The translations under genes and the position numbers were made by a program. Positions 24,471-36,557 of a stretch of 64,000 nucleotides of DNA are shown here, in pieces (within the stretch, counting starts at the first letter, position 1; every line of letters starts with the position of its first letter). A model generated the notes under the pieces. That model searched no databases. It saw only the letters and a program-made list of their open reading frames with translations, and was not told the DNA's origin. Location of the stretch: positions 1,784,195 to 1,848,194 of the forward strand of contig VFFE01007789.1 of NCBI GenBank assembly GCA_008921705.1. The letters are read 5' to 3'. This DNA is from Burhinus oedicnemus (taxonomy: Eukaryota > Chordata > Aves > Charadriiformes > Burhinidae).

Positions 24471-27400
24471 TGTGCAAGTCTTGCTACAAAGACTGAAGAA
24501 CTAATTATAGCTGACTTTTTGTTCATTGCTGTTAAATGTGGTCGGTGCAGAATAAATAGCCTGTGTGTGCACCACTGAAGCCTGTACATGTGGGCATGCT
24601 GAAACTGGCTGACTTGTCACTTCTGCATGTCACACTGTACCACTTTGCCAAATCAAATTAATTGTACAAGCGCCTGCGGAGCAGAAATAGGAAACTACCT
24701 TGATTTTTTTGTTTGTTTGTTTTAATATGTATATTAACTATGTTACATTAAGTTTTAAATTACATTTAGCTATAGAGAATTAGTAACTCCACTGTGGACG
24801 ATTTCCTGGATTGAAAGCCCTTGGGTATTGTCAGACTTCTGAAATATATCTTGTCAAGGGGAAGTATTACACTATGGTTCTAACTGGCAAGTGGTTTCCA
24901 GATCACTTCCTCAGGAGCTCTGGGCCACCTACTAGGTCCATGTAGGAGGTCAGAGGGCAAATGAAAGGAAAAAATGGTCATTTCTAACAGGGTTTGGCAA
25001 AGCTGTTCTGGAGCATAGTTCAGAACTTGATGTCAAATGCATCCGTATCTATTCACAAATGTGTCCTCTGAAATTGCAGCAGCCTGATGGGTGGGTTTGT
25101 CCAACATCCACTTTTAAAGAAACACCTTTTAAGTCTCATGCTTACATTGATGTATGAAAGCTGTAGCATGTATGTCAGAAAACAAGGTAAAATAACATCA
25201 TAGAAATATCAGTAGTGTGTTAAACAGATCATACCTTTTAAATGACTAAGTGACCTCTGTTAGATATTGTTTACTATTTACTGGTAATACCAGTAACTAC
25301 TATGTCTGAAGGAACAGTTTGGAAAGTGCACCTCTTAGATGTGAATTGTGGTAGCTTAATTTGACTTTTTCATTATTTCTAGGAGAGATGGATAAAACCT
25401 CTTAGAGTAATTGGGTTGCTCAATCTATTTCATATCTGATACGTGATAGTAAGCTACTGTCCATTTCCTGGTACTTTTTTGCTCTAGCTTATTCTGAATC
25501 ATTCCACATTCTTCATTCCCCATACCCCCAGTGTAATTATCCTTAATTTTATTCTTAAATGTTTTTGTATTTTATAATATTTTTATATATGAACACAGAT
25601 AATCATTTGCATTCTATTAGTGTTTTATGTTGGTATCTTCTCTACATACTGACAAGAGCATCTTCAGTTGTCCTCATACTAATCACTACTTAGTCTGTTT
25701 TGTTTCGCTCAGCGCCTTTTCCTTCTCTGCTGAAGCCAGTAAGTGCGAGGTGTTAATGTCTTTCTGATAGTTTGTGTCTGAGGGTACTTCAGAAATGCAT
25801 TTTCAGATGTTGCATTCAAATATGTTGTTTGCTAATGAGTGATTTCAATGCTAGGTAGCTTGTATGTTATGGTCAGTATTATCTTGGTTAGTGTACACTG
25901 TTCTGGGTAGTCGGATCAAGGATGATTATAATGAAGTAAAGTGGAAAGGATCAGAGTAGTGTGGCAATGGAGCGATCCCATGTTATGATATCTCTTGGTA
26001 CTGATATCTGAAAGAAAACACTGTAATTGTTTGCCACATCTGCAGATTGGCTATCTTGTTGTAGGATTCCTGTAGTGACTACTTTCATTCATATAACTTT
26101 TTACTAGAGTTCTCCCTGTCCTAAACTTTATCTGCTTAAGCTGATTTTCCAGGTCTGGCTTATACTTATGCAAGCTGGAGTTCAGTTGTTAGTTAGATGT
26201 TTTAAGTTTTTACAACCACTTGATTTCTGATGTCAGGCGTGTATAATTTCTGTGACTATTTGTGTTATTGGTAATTATTCCCTAGGTCCCAAACATACAA
26301 ACGTAAGACAGTACTTCAAAGTGCACTGACATTTATCTCTACATTTAATCTAAATGGACTCTTTCCTTGTTAGAACTCTATCAACTGTGAAGAAAAAAAA
26401 GCTGACAAGTAGGAGTAGAGCATATCCTTTTGCACTGTTGGAGTCAGCCTGGAAACCTAGAGGTGGTACATAGCATACAGAGACTTACTGAAGTGGTTCT
26501 GAGACTTCTTGGTTACAGATGATGGAAGGACTCCCACCCACCTGTTCATGATACTTACCAACTCCAGGTGAATCCTTCATCACTGTTGTGATGGAGGGAA
26601 CAGGCTTTGGAAGGAAGTAAATACAAAAATCAAGAGGTGGGGGGGATGTGGTGCATCTCCCTCTCTGTAGCAGGTTTTCTTTGTTCTTTGCTATCCCCTT
26701 GGTTTTTGCCATTTTTCTCTCAGTTTCTGTGAATGCTTTAATCCCCTCTTTGAAGACAGGAATGGAAGATTTATTACTCTCAGGAGAAAGTGAGCTAATG
26801 AGTCATTAAAAGAAAAAGGCACTTTTTGCCAGACTTCAGGTGCAGTTATGTCCCACAGATGACTCTCAAAGTAAATTGTTCTTAATGCTGGCAGACAGAT
26901 GGTTTTCTGAATCATCCAAAAGAAATCTGATATCTGAAATTATTTTCTGGTTTTCATAGGTCTTTAGTCTCTCCCCGTTCTCTGCCAGTGAAAGCTCTTG
27001 TGATGATGAACACTGTGATAATGTTATGTACATCTAAGTACACCTATCAGCATTTCAGCTTTCAGGATGGAAAAGGGAGAGTCAAAGAAAATGAGCTTTC
27101 CCCTTGATGAGCTTCCCTTTGCATTACCGTTTTGTGTATTGCTATACTTTATTCTAGAATGAAATTGTCTTGTGTCAATGCATTGTTTTACAATCAGCCA
27201 GTTCAGATAATTGATCCAGTTCTGTCAAGGAGCGTCCACTTAAAATATAATGTCTAAGTGCTACATTGCAGAACAAATTTCCATTAGCCTTGCACAATGT
27301 AGTAAACTTAAACAGTCTTGAAATTCAAAGTCACTGTGTAGATTGGTATCTTTATGGAACAGAGTATTTAGAAAACTGTCTTTCTACCTTAAACCATGTT

Positions 27401-27475
27401 GCTGTACTTATTGTATACATTTACTTTTGGTAGTGGGAGGTTTATCTATTTAGTCTTCTATTCCCCCGCTGCCGT

Positions 27476-27491
27476 CCCCCCCCCCCCCCCC
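27476..27491. repeat. poly-C run at gap edge
   Basis: Sixteen C bases run directly into the gap, preceded by further C-rich sequence with CpGs. The first bases after the gap are again TCCCCCG. The gap therefore probably replaces a C-rich (G-rich on the minus strand) tract that was hard to sequence. Confidence 0.95.
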
Positions 27492-27511
27492 NNNNNNNNN
27501 NNNNNNNNNNN
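27492..27511. other. assembly gap (20 N)
   Basis: Twenty N bases between C-rich flanks. The true length is unknown. Sequence hidden here is likely GC-rich and able to fold into G-quadruplex on the minus strand (inference from the flanks). Confidence 0.99.
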
Positions 27512-28613
27512 TCCCCCGATAGATATCAAGTTTGGTCAAAGTTTCACCGGAAGTTGAAACATCTCAACACAGAGCGAGGGGAGAATGGGGTTGGAATACA
27601 AATTTTCTGGCAAAGGAGCTGTTGGAGGTACTAGGATGCTAGTAACAGATTATTTCTTGAGTTCTATTTTGATGTTCTCATTGCTGTAGTAGAATTAATT
27701 CACACTTCTCTATCCGGTAGTTTAATAACTTTGCATAGAACCAGTGGATGCAGGCTTAAGTTGTTGTTGTTATTATTATTCAAATGTAGTATTGCAAAAA
27801 TCAAATGTGATAAAATGCAGGCCATGTTTTTATCATGACAGTTAAACCTATGTTACACCTAAATTAAGGAAAAAAAAAAGAAACAAACTGATTTAGCCAT
27901 TTTTTTCTGCATGTGTCACTTGCAACAGTTTATCTCAAATCATGCTTCAAGCACTTTGAGATTGCTTTATTTGTTAGAAACTGGCAATATGATAAAGCAG
28001 TCCTTTGTGTACAGTGTGCCATTAATTACTAGCTTATATTAGTTAAAGTAAATGCCATCATGACCCAAGACATTATTACTTAGTACAACTTTGAAGTTCA
28101 TTCAAGAGATTTCAGTCTGTAGGAATTAGATTGAGGTATGTGGTCATAAAATTCTAGAAGCCATGATTTTGGCCACTGTGGGATGGCCCTGAAGGATTTC
28201 ATGTCAGGTTGAAAAAATTAACTGTATAGGTAATTTGTAAATACACTAGTATTGGCTAAAATATGCATCCTCAATTTTATATAAACATGCAGCACTTATA
28301 TATGTTGACGAAGTCAAAATTCCAAATTGCAGTGAAGTACCCATTGTGCTAACTGCTACATCAACTTTAGGAAGACAGTCGTCTTACCTAAAATGTCACC
28401 TGAAAATTTAAGATGAGATAAAGGATGTGAGCTAACAACAAAAAGATGGAGAGAGGTAATAAAGTTGCAATTGTAGATCATGGTAGGCCTGAACTAAAGC
28501 TTATTGAAATAATACGTGTTCTAAACCTTCATTTAATCTTAAGGCTTTGGAACTACATTCAGTTTTACCAGTTTCACTTCTCCTTATTTATAGTTTCAAG
28601 GTTGTTGGACTAT
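27512..28613. other. non-coding stretch after the gap
   Basis: No gene recognised. The first 90 bases are CpG-containing and hold the ETS/IRF-like motif. The rest is AT-rich. A 60-codon open frame at 28446-28628 runs into the CR1 tail and has no family-like motif. Confidence 0.6.
27547..27560 (+). promoter_or_regulatory. possible ETS/IRF composite binding motif
   Basis: ACCGGAAGT at 27547-27555 carries the ETS-family core CCGGAAGT. It overlaps GGAAGTTGAAAC at 27549-27560, which fits the ETS-IRF composite layout GGAA-NN(N)-GAAA. GTTTCA at 27541-27546 and TGAAAC at 27555-27560 also form a short inverted repeat around it. Several CpGs lie within 80 bp, unusual for this CpG-poor window. Motif matches of this length arise by chance, so function is only suggested. 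Confidence 0.3.
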
Positions 28614-29025
28614 TTCATAGAATCATAGAATGGTTTAGGTTGGATGGGACCTGGAAGATCATCTAGTCCCAACCCCCCTGCAGTGGGCAAGGACACCTCT
28701 CACTAGACCTGGTTGCTCAAAGGCCCATCCAACCTGGCCTTTTGAACACTTCCAGAGATGGGGCCTCCACAGCTTCCCTGGGCAACCTGTTCCAGTGCCT
28801 CACCACCCTCAGAGTGAAAAATGTCTTCCTGATACCTAATCTAAATCTGCCCTCTTCCAGCTTGAAGCCATTACCCCTTGTCCTATCACTACCTGCCCTT
28901 GTAAAAAGTCCCTCTCCAGTTTTCTTGTAGGCCCCTTTCAGATACTGGAAGGCTGCTAGAAGGTGTCCCCAGAGCCTTCTCTTCTCCAGGCTGAACAACC
29001 CCAACTCTCTCAGCCTGTCCTCATT
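28614..29025 (-). mobile_element. CR1 LINE, 5'-truncated 3' fragment
   Basis: Read on the minus strand, this is the 3' end of a CR1 non-LTR retrotransposon: the last part of the ORF2 coding sequence, a short 3'UTR, and a tail of tandem ATTCTATG units at the plus-strand left edge (TCATAGAATCATAGAATGG on the plus strand). The 3'UTR retains the GTTGGACTAGATGATCTT-type block common to avian CR1. The 5' border lies near 29025, where similarity stops just after the residues [15 protein letters not shown]. Severe 5' truncation is typical of CR1 insertion. No target-site duplication is evident. Confidence 0.95.
28717..29024 (-). pseudogene. CR1 ORF2 C-terminal remnant
   Basis: A minus-strand open frame of about 100 codons encodes the extreme C-terminus of the CR1 ORF2 polyprotein (endonuclease plus reverse transcriptase in the intact element). 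Visible motifs in order are [46 protein letters not shown] and [10 protein letters not shown]. The reverse-transcriptase catalytic core is missing because of the 5' truncation, so the product cannot be active. The annotated ATG upstream lies in flanking host DNA and is not a genuine start. The frame is intact over this short length, which suggests modest age, but a small fragment carries little information. Confidence 0.93.
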
Positions 29026-31688
29026 TGTTTTATAATTTAAATTCATGGCTATTCAGTGATATGCTACCCAGGTGGGTTTTTTGGGCTTCTTCTAAGGATC
29101 AAAGTCTTAATGCAATGCATCAAGAAAAAGTTTAATGATAAAGCTGAAATTATAAGGAGACCTGTATTGTCATTATTTTTAATACTTCTGCATTTGTCAG
29201 TTCTGTTGTCTTGGAGGACTCCAAATAGCTGTGCAACTTAAAAAAAAAAAAGCTCCATCTAACTGTAATTTGTGTTCTGTGCCATCATATTCATAAAAGA
29301 TGAAATCAATGCTATTTTCACAAAGCATTTTTTGAATGTAGTAGTATGTCAGTTCTGAAGTACTGAGTTATCACAGGTTGATTCCAAAACAAATTGCAAG
29401 TTTTATTTTATGGAATGAGCATTCAAAAGGTAAAGTGGGTATGGAGCACTGTCAAAGACCAAACAAGTTTTGCCAACAGCAGGATCTTATCTGATATTAG
29501 TATTTATCCAGCAAAGCCATCCTTGTCCCATAAACTTAGGTCTGCCAGAGGCAGGATTAAACAAGTTGCTTAAGAGGCAAAAAAGAATTCAATGGACCAT
29601 TTTACTTCCATATTTCCATTTATCAATTGATATGGTGAAGCATTTGTAAGGGTAAAGTACACTACTTCTTAGTCAGAATATATGGGTTAAGCTAGAATGT
29701 AACTCTGACTTCCTTAAATACCCCGAATAAACTTTCTACTAAAACTAGGGGTACAAACATACAGATCAGTTTCATAGCCTCTTCTGAAATGTCTGTTTGT
29801 TTTGGGCACTATGGCTTTTAAATTTGAGGTTAATATACATAAACAAGACAATAATAACTTAAGTCATAACAGTAAGAAATTGTACATATATTCTATAAGT
29901 AATTTACTTTGTTACATGTTATACAAACAAAATACAGTAGATGTGAATAGAACTGACTGGGTAAATCAAGATTATTTTTTTGTGGTGATTTTTTTAGCTG
30001 TGTTGAATACAGTCAGTCTTTTGAACTGGTAAATGTGAGGTACTGGTCACTGCAATGTTTCAGCTCGTTCTCATTCTTCAGTGAATAGCACTGAATCTGC
30101 TCTTTACTAGTAAAAGAATCTTGAAAAAACCTATGCTATCACCTTTTATACCTAATATTTAAATGACGTCATTGAGGGAGATAAGGCTATGCGGATAAAG
30201 ATGTGTAAGGAATTATTTTCATTACTCTGTTCTACATATTCTCCTTTTACATAGAGAAAGAAACTCAATGTCAGCCCTTCTGTTTAAGAAGGGAGGAATG
30301 GGGAATTATACTAATAGGTTATAACAATCTCTGTGCTTATGCTAACCTGCAATACTATAGTACTTTCTGTAGACTGAATCTTGGCTCAACACTCACAGAT
30401 TTCCTTTTTCCTTAATAAATTCAGGATGAAAAGTAGACCCTACAGCATGACTGTCCAACAGAAAGGAAATTATCAGAACCCTAAATCTGCTGCTTCTCTG
30501 AAATCCCATTGGTGTACCAACCCTATGAAATATTGGACGCTATGCTCTTCCCTTTTAGAGCAACACACTTAAAATTTATAATCTCCCCTGTTTTGTAAGA
30601 ACAGGACAGCACCTGTGGTGTGAATGCTGAAGAGTCATAATGGAATCTCCTGTGGTAGTTTGTACTGGAAAGCAACTTTTGAGGCTGGTAAAATTGCCCT
30701 CTTCTCCAAAATTACTGCTAGATATCTCTTTCATGACCATGCTGGATATGCTTACAATTTTTGTGACAAGATTTGCCTGGACTTTTAATGTGCCTCCCCT
30801 AAGCTGTAATTTTTTTTCAAGGCTGCTATTATCCTACATTCCTCCAAGGATCTGTTACTTTCAAACTGTCTGTCTTGGCTTTAATGTTTTTCTTCAGGTT
30901 CAAATATTTATCAGAGAGCAGAATAACTCAATGTGACACTCGCCCAGTGTCCTTTTTTGCACTCTGCAAAAAAATCTGTGAATGATTATACTTGTCTTGT
31001 AACTTCTTCAGGAAGCAATGAGGGAAATAAGTGAATCCTCACTGAGGACACATTTCTCAGACTTCCTGCCAGCAAATGAAAAATCTCAGGAGTATATACC
31101 ACATAAAACAGTAACAAAATGACAGCAACCTTATTAGCTGTACTGTGGTAAACAGTTACCCCATTAGAGACGCTGGAGGGAGAAGGCAAGAATGCCGAAA
31201 GACACTTATTTACAGCAAGAGTGGGGAATGGAGGCAGAATTGTGGTGAAAAGAAATGAGGGAGCATTGTCATAGCACAAAGGAACTAGATGAAGCTTTCA
31301 TGGTCCTCAGGCTCCTGTATTTCTATGCAAGTCCAAGTCTGCACCAAAACACTTGTCTGTATGTAGACCTGTGAACTCTATCATGTTCATAGTGGGATTG
31401 ATTTAATAGGTCAGTGTAGATAAAATAAACAAAGCATCTGCAAGACTGAAGCTATTCTAAAGGATTTTGTTCGTTCTTCTGCTAACTACACAAAGCAGGG
31501 AATGATTACCAGTGAAGAAATTTGTACTGAGGAAGTTTGTACTGATAAAGAAAGGCTTTTCACTGCTGGTGTATGGGATCAAAAGACACTTCCTTCAAGT
31601 TCAGAAGTTTCCTTCATGCTTCTGGAAGGGAGCTTTTTTATATTTCTAGGTCCCCCTGTTGTTTTTACCACAAAATAGAGTAATGTGA
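29026..31688. other. non-coding stretch between two CR1 copies
   Basis: No gene recognised. Open frames up to 98 codons on either strand show no family motif. An imperfect short duplication (TTTGTACTGA twice) lies near 31520-31550. Otherwise this is AT-rich unique sequence. Confidence 0.6.
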
Positions 31689-31689
31689 C

Positions 31690-32750
31690 CAGTAAGTCTT
31701 GAAAACTGGCTGGCAGATAGAGCTCAGAGGGTTGTGGTTAGTGGCACAGAGTCTAGTTGGAGGTCTGTGGCAAGTGGTGTTCCCCAGGGGTCAGTCCTGG
31801 GTCCAGTCCTGTTCAACATACTCATCAATGACCTGGATGAAGGGATAGAGGGTACCATCAGCAAGTTTGCTGATGACACCAAACTGGGAGGGGTGGCTGA
31901 CACACCGGAAGGCTGTGCTGCCATTCAGTGTGACCTGGACAGGCTGGAGAGTTGGGTGGAGAGGAACCTCATGAAGTTCAACAAAGGCAAGTGTAAGGTA
32001 TTGCACTTGGGGAGGAATAACCCCATGCACCAGGACAGGTTAGGGGCTGACCGGCTGGAAAGCAGCTCTGTGGAAAGGGACCTGGGAGTCCTGGTGGACA
32101 ACAAGTTGACCATGAGCCAGCAATGTGCCCTTGTGGCCAAGAAGGCCAATGGCATCCTGGGGTGCATCAAGAGGTGTGTGGCAAGCAGGTCAAGGGAGGT
32201 TATCCTCCCCCTCTACTCTGCCCTGGTGAGGCTGCACCTGGAGTACTGTGTCCAGTTCTGGGCTCCCCAGTTCAAGAAGGACAGGGAACTGGTGGGGAGG
32301 GTACAGCAGAGGGCTACAAAGACGATTAGGGGGCTGGAACATCTTTCTGATGAGGAAAGGCTGAGGGACTTGGGTCTGTTTTAGTCTGGAGAAGAGGCGG
32401 CTGAGGGGGGATCTCATCAATGCTTATAAATACTTCAAGGGAGGGTGCCGGCAGGATCACATCAGTCTTTTTGCAGTGGTGCCCGGTGATAGGACAAGAG
32501 GTAATGGGCACAAACTGGAACATAGGAAGTTCCATCTAAACATGAGGAGGAACTTCTTTCCTTTGAGGGTGGCGGAGCGCTGGAACACACTGCTGAGAGA
32601 GGTGGTGGAGTCTCCGACTCTGGAGACCTTCAAAATCCGCCTGGATGCCATCCTGTGCAACCTGCTGTAGGTGTCCCTGCTCTGGCAGGGGAGTTGGACT
32701 GGATGATCTCCAGAGGTCCCTTCCAACCCCTGCAGTTCTGATTCTGTGAT
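31690..32750 (+). mobile_element. CR1 LINE, 5'-truncated copy with well-preserved 3' half
   Basis: A plus-strand CR1 copy of about 1.06 kb. It contains the second half of ORF2, a short 3'UTR with the GTTGGACTGGATGATCTCCA block, and an ATTCTGTGAT tail at 32741-32750. The 5' border is near 31690-31700, inside the reverse-transcriptase region, so the endonuclease and the first RT motifs are absent. Its protein and tail differ from the copies at 61404 and 28614, so it belongs to a different CR1 subfamily. A T-run and A-rich bases follow the tail. Confidence 0.97.
31692..32670 (+). pseudogene. CR1 ORF2 (reverse transcriptase C-terminal half), one frameshift
   Basis: Encodes the second half of the CR1 reverse transcriptase, which copies the LINE RNA at the target site in the intact element. 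The RT motif [14 protein letters not shown] is followed by FADDTKLGG with the catalytic DD pair (codon at 31866 starts FADD). Later motifs are [27 protein letters not shown] and [18 protein letters not shown]. The frame is open from about 31692 and stops at 32384. An apparent extra T in the TTTT run near 32382-32386 breaks the frame, and the next frame stays open to the stop at 32668-32670, carrying [10 protein letters not shown] and [10 protein letters not shown]. The open reading can be traced upstream of the GTG at 31734, which is only a convenient in-frame codon. The 5' truncation makes the copy non-functional. Confidence 0.95.
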
Positions 32751-33781
32751 ATCTGATTTTTTTTAAAATAAAATTAAGAAATACCACAAATGTAAGACTA
32801 CTGTAATAGTGTTATTTGTTTGTGGAATACTTGGTAGTCTTACAGATACAAGATGTATTTTCTTTAGCATATGTAATAATGGGCCTCTGATTTTTGAGTG
32901 GACTTAAGTCTCTCCTCAGAATCAATAGTAGATTATCAGTACAAATAGTATTGAAATCTTTGTGCCTGTAGCATGTAGGTCTGTGCTGAAGCCTCACTGA
33001 TTAATACTGAGCAGTTTTCCAGAAGGTAAATTGATTTTTAGAAATACTGCATCTCTTCACTGCAGATGTCTGGTTATTTCAGAGTGCAGTGGTAACTGCA
33101 GTGCAGCTGTGTTTCTAATGTTGTCAGAAACTGCTTCAATGAGAAAGGAAGTCTGCTGCATCTATTTCTGCTTCATATGTTCTAGCCATCTCTTTTGTAG
33201 CTACTAACTCTGTATGGCTGAAGGACTTGCTGTGATACTCTAAATACAGCCTGCTAGAACTGTGGAGTTCTCTTTTTCTTGTCAGTTGTCTGTCTTACTT
33301 CCTAGTGTGTGTCTATAATATAGAAAAAGGTGTCTGTTATCTAAAAAGGAAGGTAACAAAAAGCTGGCTTCATACTTAAGCTATTTAGGGCATGGCTCTC
33401 TTTATTTTTGTTTACAGCTTTCCACTCAGATTCCAGAGTTATTGGGTATTATGAAAGCTGTGTAGTTTGTTTCAAGCAATGTGATTGATGAAACTGTCCA
33501 GAGGCATTAAACCGTACTTTGAAGAACTGGCTTGGACTCTTAGAAATATGTGTAAGTGAAGAAATTTAGTTCCACATTCTCAGTAACTTTCTAATTCCCT
33601 CCTTTCTGCAGTGCGTATCTTGTCTGTCTCTCATTTCTACTCTGCATGTAGAATTCTTAATGTTGAAGGCCAATTTCTTAAATTTCTTCCAGATAATAGT
33701 ATTGATATATCAGCTTTAAAAAAAACCCAAAGAACAACCAACCTACCTGTGCCAAGAAATCAAGAGTTATTGTGATGCTTT

Positions 33782-33854
33782 AAAAAAAACAACAAAAAAA
33801 ACCAAAAACAAAACCAAAAAAACAAACCAACAACAAAAACCCCCACAACAAAAG
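33782..33854. repeat. A-rich low-complexity tract, (AAAC)n-like
   Basis: About 70 bases of A runs interrupted by C or CC, ending in a CCCCC run. A shorter tract of the same kind, with the same TTTAAAAAAAAC beginning, lies about 60 bp upstream at 33718. Paired tracts may reflect local duplication or two insertion tails; no source element is recognisable. Confidence 0.85.
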
Positions 33855-36424
33855 CCTGTCAGTATGTCTGAACACTTAATTTCTGTGTTAAGGATTGCAC
33901 TGTTATTTTGCAGCATGTAACTAATTTAAACCTGAATTACATTCTTATATTTGCAAACTTTGAAATGAAGATGAATTCTGAACCTTTTTTCAGTGTTTGA
34001 GGGATAATGATGCTGTTGAATTGCCAGTTCTGGAAAATAACCTTCCTGGCCTCTAGAATTTAACCACAGGTTTTAGAGATACTGTCACAGGTTAGAATTT
34101 AAAGGGGGGTCTGTACTTAAGACTTAAAGCCAATGTTGCTGGCTCAAGAGATTCAGCTAATTTGCATTAATATTCAGGACCATCTTGTTGGCCCAAATCT
34201 GCATGTGTTCAAATGAATCCCCTACAAACTGAAATAATAGGGCAGCATAGCAGGAAATTACTTTGTGCATAAATATTTTATCTTTAACACTGGTATCTGG
34301 TTAATCTTTATTTCTACTGTGAATATATCAATACTACTTCTAAATTATATTAACAGAACACTTGGAAGACTTAAACTGCAAGTTAGTATTGCATATGTAA
34401 TGTAGAATTTATCGTGGTGCAAGTATTTGATTCTTTGGTAATAAAGAAAACATTCTGCACTTCTGTTCCCTCACCGTATGAATTAAAATGTATTTGAATC
34501 TAGGATTCTATTGCAGTCTTCTGTGCACCAGGAGAACACCATAACCACTATGCAAAAAGTCACTTTCATTTATACTTCAAGTTTTAATAGTAGTGCCAAA
34601 ACCCTAAAGATAATTAACCAGGGCTTTGGGAGTTAAAGACCTTTTAGATCTTTATATAGGAAGGCATATATAATCAAATAATTCATTATTCAATTATTAA
34701 AGTAGGCAAACACTATTGACTAGAGTTTGGAATGGATGTCTTTTCTAAATTGCTGTCCAAGGTATTCCTTAGCCAAGGAACAGAATAAATTATGCTAACT
34801 GTTCATCTGCTGATTTGCTGAATTGAGGAATAGGGAGATTCATTATTGTTCCAATTAATGCAAGACTTTTCCAAGATGTGGACTAGAATGTCATACACCA
34901 CCACACAGCAGACCTTGATCTAACTGATAACAACACTGTCCTTATTCCTAGTTTTCAATTGCTTTGATAAACTTCTGATTGTTGTGTTTCCTGATCATTC
35001 TAATTGCTGAGTTTCTGCTTTAGGCCTGTTGGATAGGTGTGCTTCAGCCATATTTAAATTCACATGAGCAGAAAAATATGAAATGTTGAGCTTCTGCAAG
35101 AAAACGTGCAAACTGGGCCACTTGAGCTTCTTTCCTAGTGATTACACGAGAATGGGACTGGGATTATAAACTATAAATATGGAAATAGTGCTGTCATAAG
35201 GACTGACATCTCTCCTCTGAAGCCTTGAGTGGAACCCTAAGACGCATCCATTCTGCAGCTTAAAAAATAATAATCTAAACCAACATAAACTGAATTGTAA
35301 GACTGTTTTAGGTGTTTGTCATGCAGGATTTCTATGTATGGCTTCATGCATGTGCTCATTCTGCTATAGAAGATGGTATGATGGGTAACAAAAGCCAAAG
35401 TACTTTTGATTTACATAAGACTGCATTGTGACATGGGTGATGGATGGAAGCCTGGGACTTTTGGAATTGGGATATAAAAGAGAAATCTTCTTTTGGAGAT
35501 GAAATGAGGAAGCAGATGGGAGTACTCCTTTCAAAGCAACTAAACAAGTTACTCCTCCATAACAAAGATTCTGACAGTAACTTATGAAACAATCCTTGTT
35601 ATTGGGACATGTAGTTTTGAAGCAGCATTTAAACTAATTCATAAGCTATTTTTCTTAAGATTAGTTTATACAGCTTTGTACTTGAAGATCTTCAAGTTTC
35701 TTATGTGTTGTTGTTTCTATTCATGGAAGGAAGGATATCAAAGACCAGACCCTCAATTAATGTAAACCAGAATAGCCCTATTTATTCAGTGTTTTCAAGA
35801 CTGCTTATGTTACGAGTAAACCTGATTCCTGTCCTTTGGTTTTCAAGAATCTTTCTGGGGAACTAGTTTTAAATCTAGCAGTAGGTTACACCCTATCTTT
35901 TAAAAAGACTGTCGGTGGTTTTAAAGAGACTGTTCTTGCCTTCACATTTTGAAATATGTTTGAATATGAAAGAGCCGATTTGTGAAATCCTTGTTACAAA
36001 TTTAGAAAGATGTTTAAAAATAAATGGAATATCGTTTTGTATTAATATTTATAACTAGTTTTAGAAGTTAAACTTCAGTTGTGTAGGAGGGTCTTCTACA
36101 ACATGGTATGTCATGTTTAAATATACAGTTTTTTGTATCAAGGAACCTGTTCTTTGTTTTAGATCCTTGCTGTGGTTTGAGCTTCTGTATCTGATTAACA
36201 GATCAGAATAGGAATAGTAGCTTTATGGGCTTAGATACCAACTTAATTACCAGCTTTTAACATGCAATCTGCTACTTTTATTAGCTTGGCATATAGAAAA
36301 GTCTAATGAGCTCTGTTTTGCATTATGCTGTTCTGGATAATAGGTGGTGTGTTTAGAGTGGGTGGTGCAGGTTTTTTTTCTTTTTAAAAAAAAGTTGGCT
36401 GAAGAAGCAAAGTTGTGTCTCTGA

Positions 36425-36475
36425 GAAAAATATTTTAATTATTGCTGGAAAAATATTTTAATTATTTTATTGCTG
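36425..36475 (+). repeat. short tandem duplication (about 23 bp, second copy with 5-bp insertion)
   Basis: The first unit is 36425-36447 (GAAAAATATTTTAATTATT then GCTG). The second is 36448-36475, identical for 19 bases and then carrying five extra bases (TTATT-like) before the shared GCTG. This is a simple slippage-type duplication. Confidence 0.9.
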
Positions 36476-36557
36476 AAAGGCATGCAATATTATCAGTTTA
36501 AGGATAGGTGGATATGCCTATTGATGTATGCTATCCTTGCTCTATGTAGCCCTATAT

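Larger units (their letters stand above)
6421..27475. other. non-coding stretch, no gene recognised
   Basis: About 21 kb without a recognisable coding gene, RNA gene or autonomous transposon. The longest open frame is 125 codons on the plus strand at 18467-18844. It shows no family motif, and about one run of that length is expected by chance in this much AT-rich sequence. Contents listed separately: A/C-rich tracts near 8074, 16079 and 24424, a T/G-rich tract at 24079, and a 26-bp tandem duplication at 10931. A run of 10 G lies at 7320-7329. The stretch 25278-25296 is a perfect 8-bp inverted repeat with a 3-base loop. Confidence 0.6.
32751..36557. other. non-coding stretch, no gene recognised
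   Basis: AT-rich sequence with no recognisable gene or RNA. It contains A/C-rich tracts at 33718-33742 and 33782-33854 (the latter listed separately), and a short 23-bp tandem duplication at 36425. Confidence 0.6.

Noticed and set aside
31724..32787. Several open frames antisense or out of frame within the CR1 at 31690-32750
   Set aside because: They are shadows of the CR1 ORF2 coding sequence.
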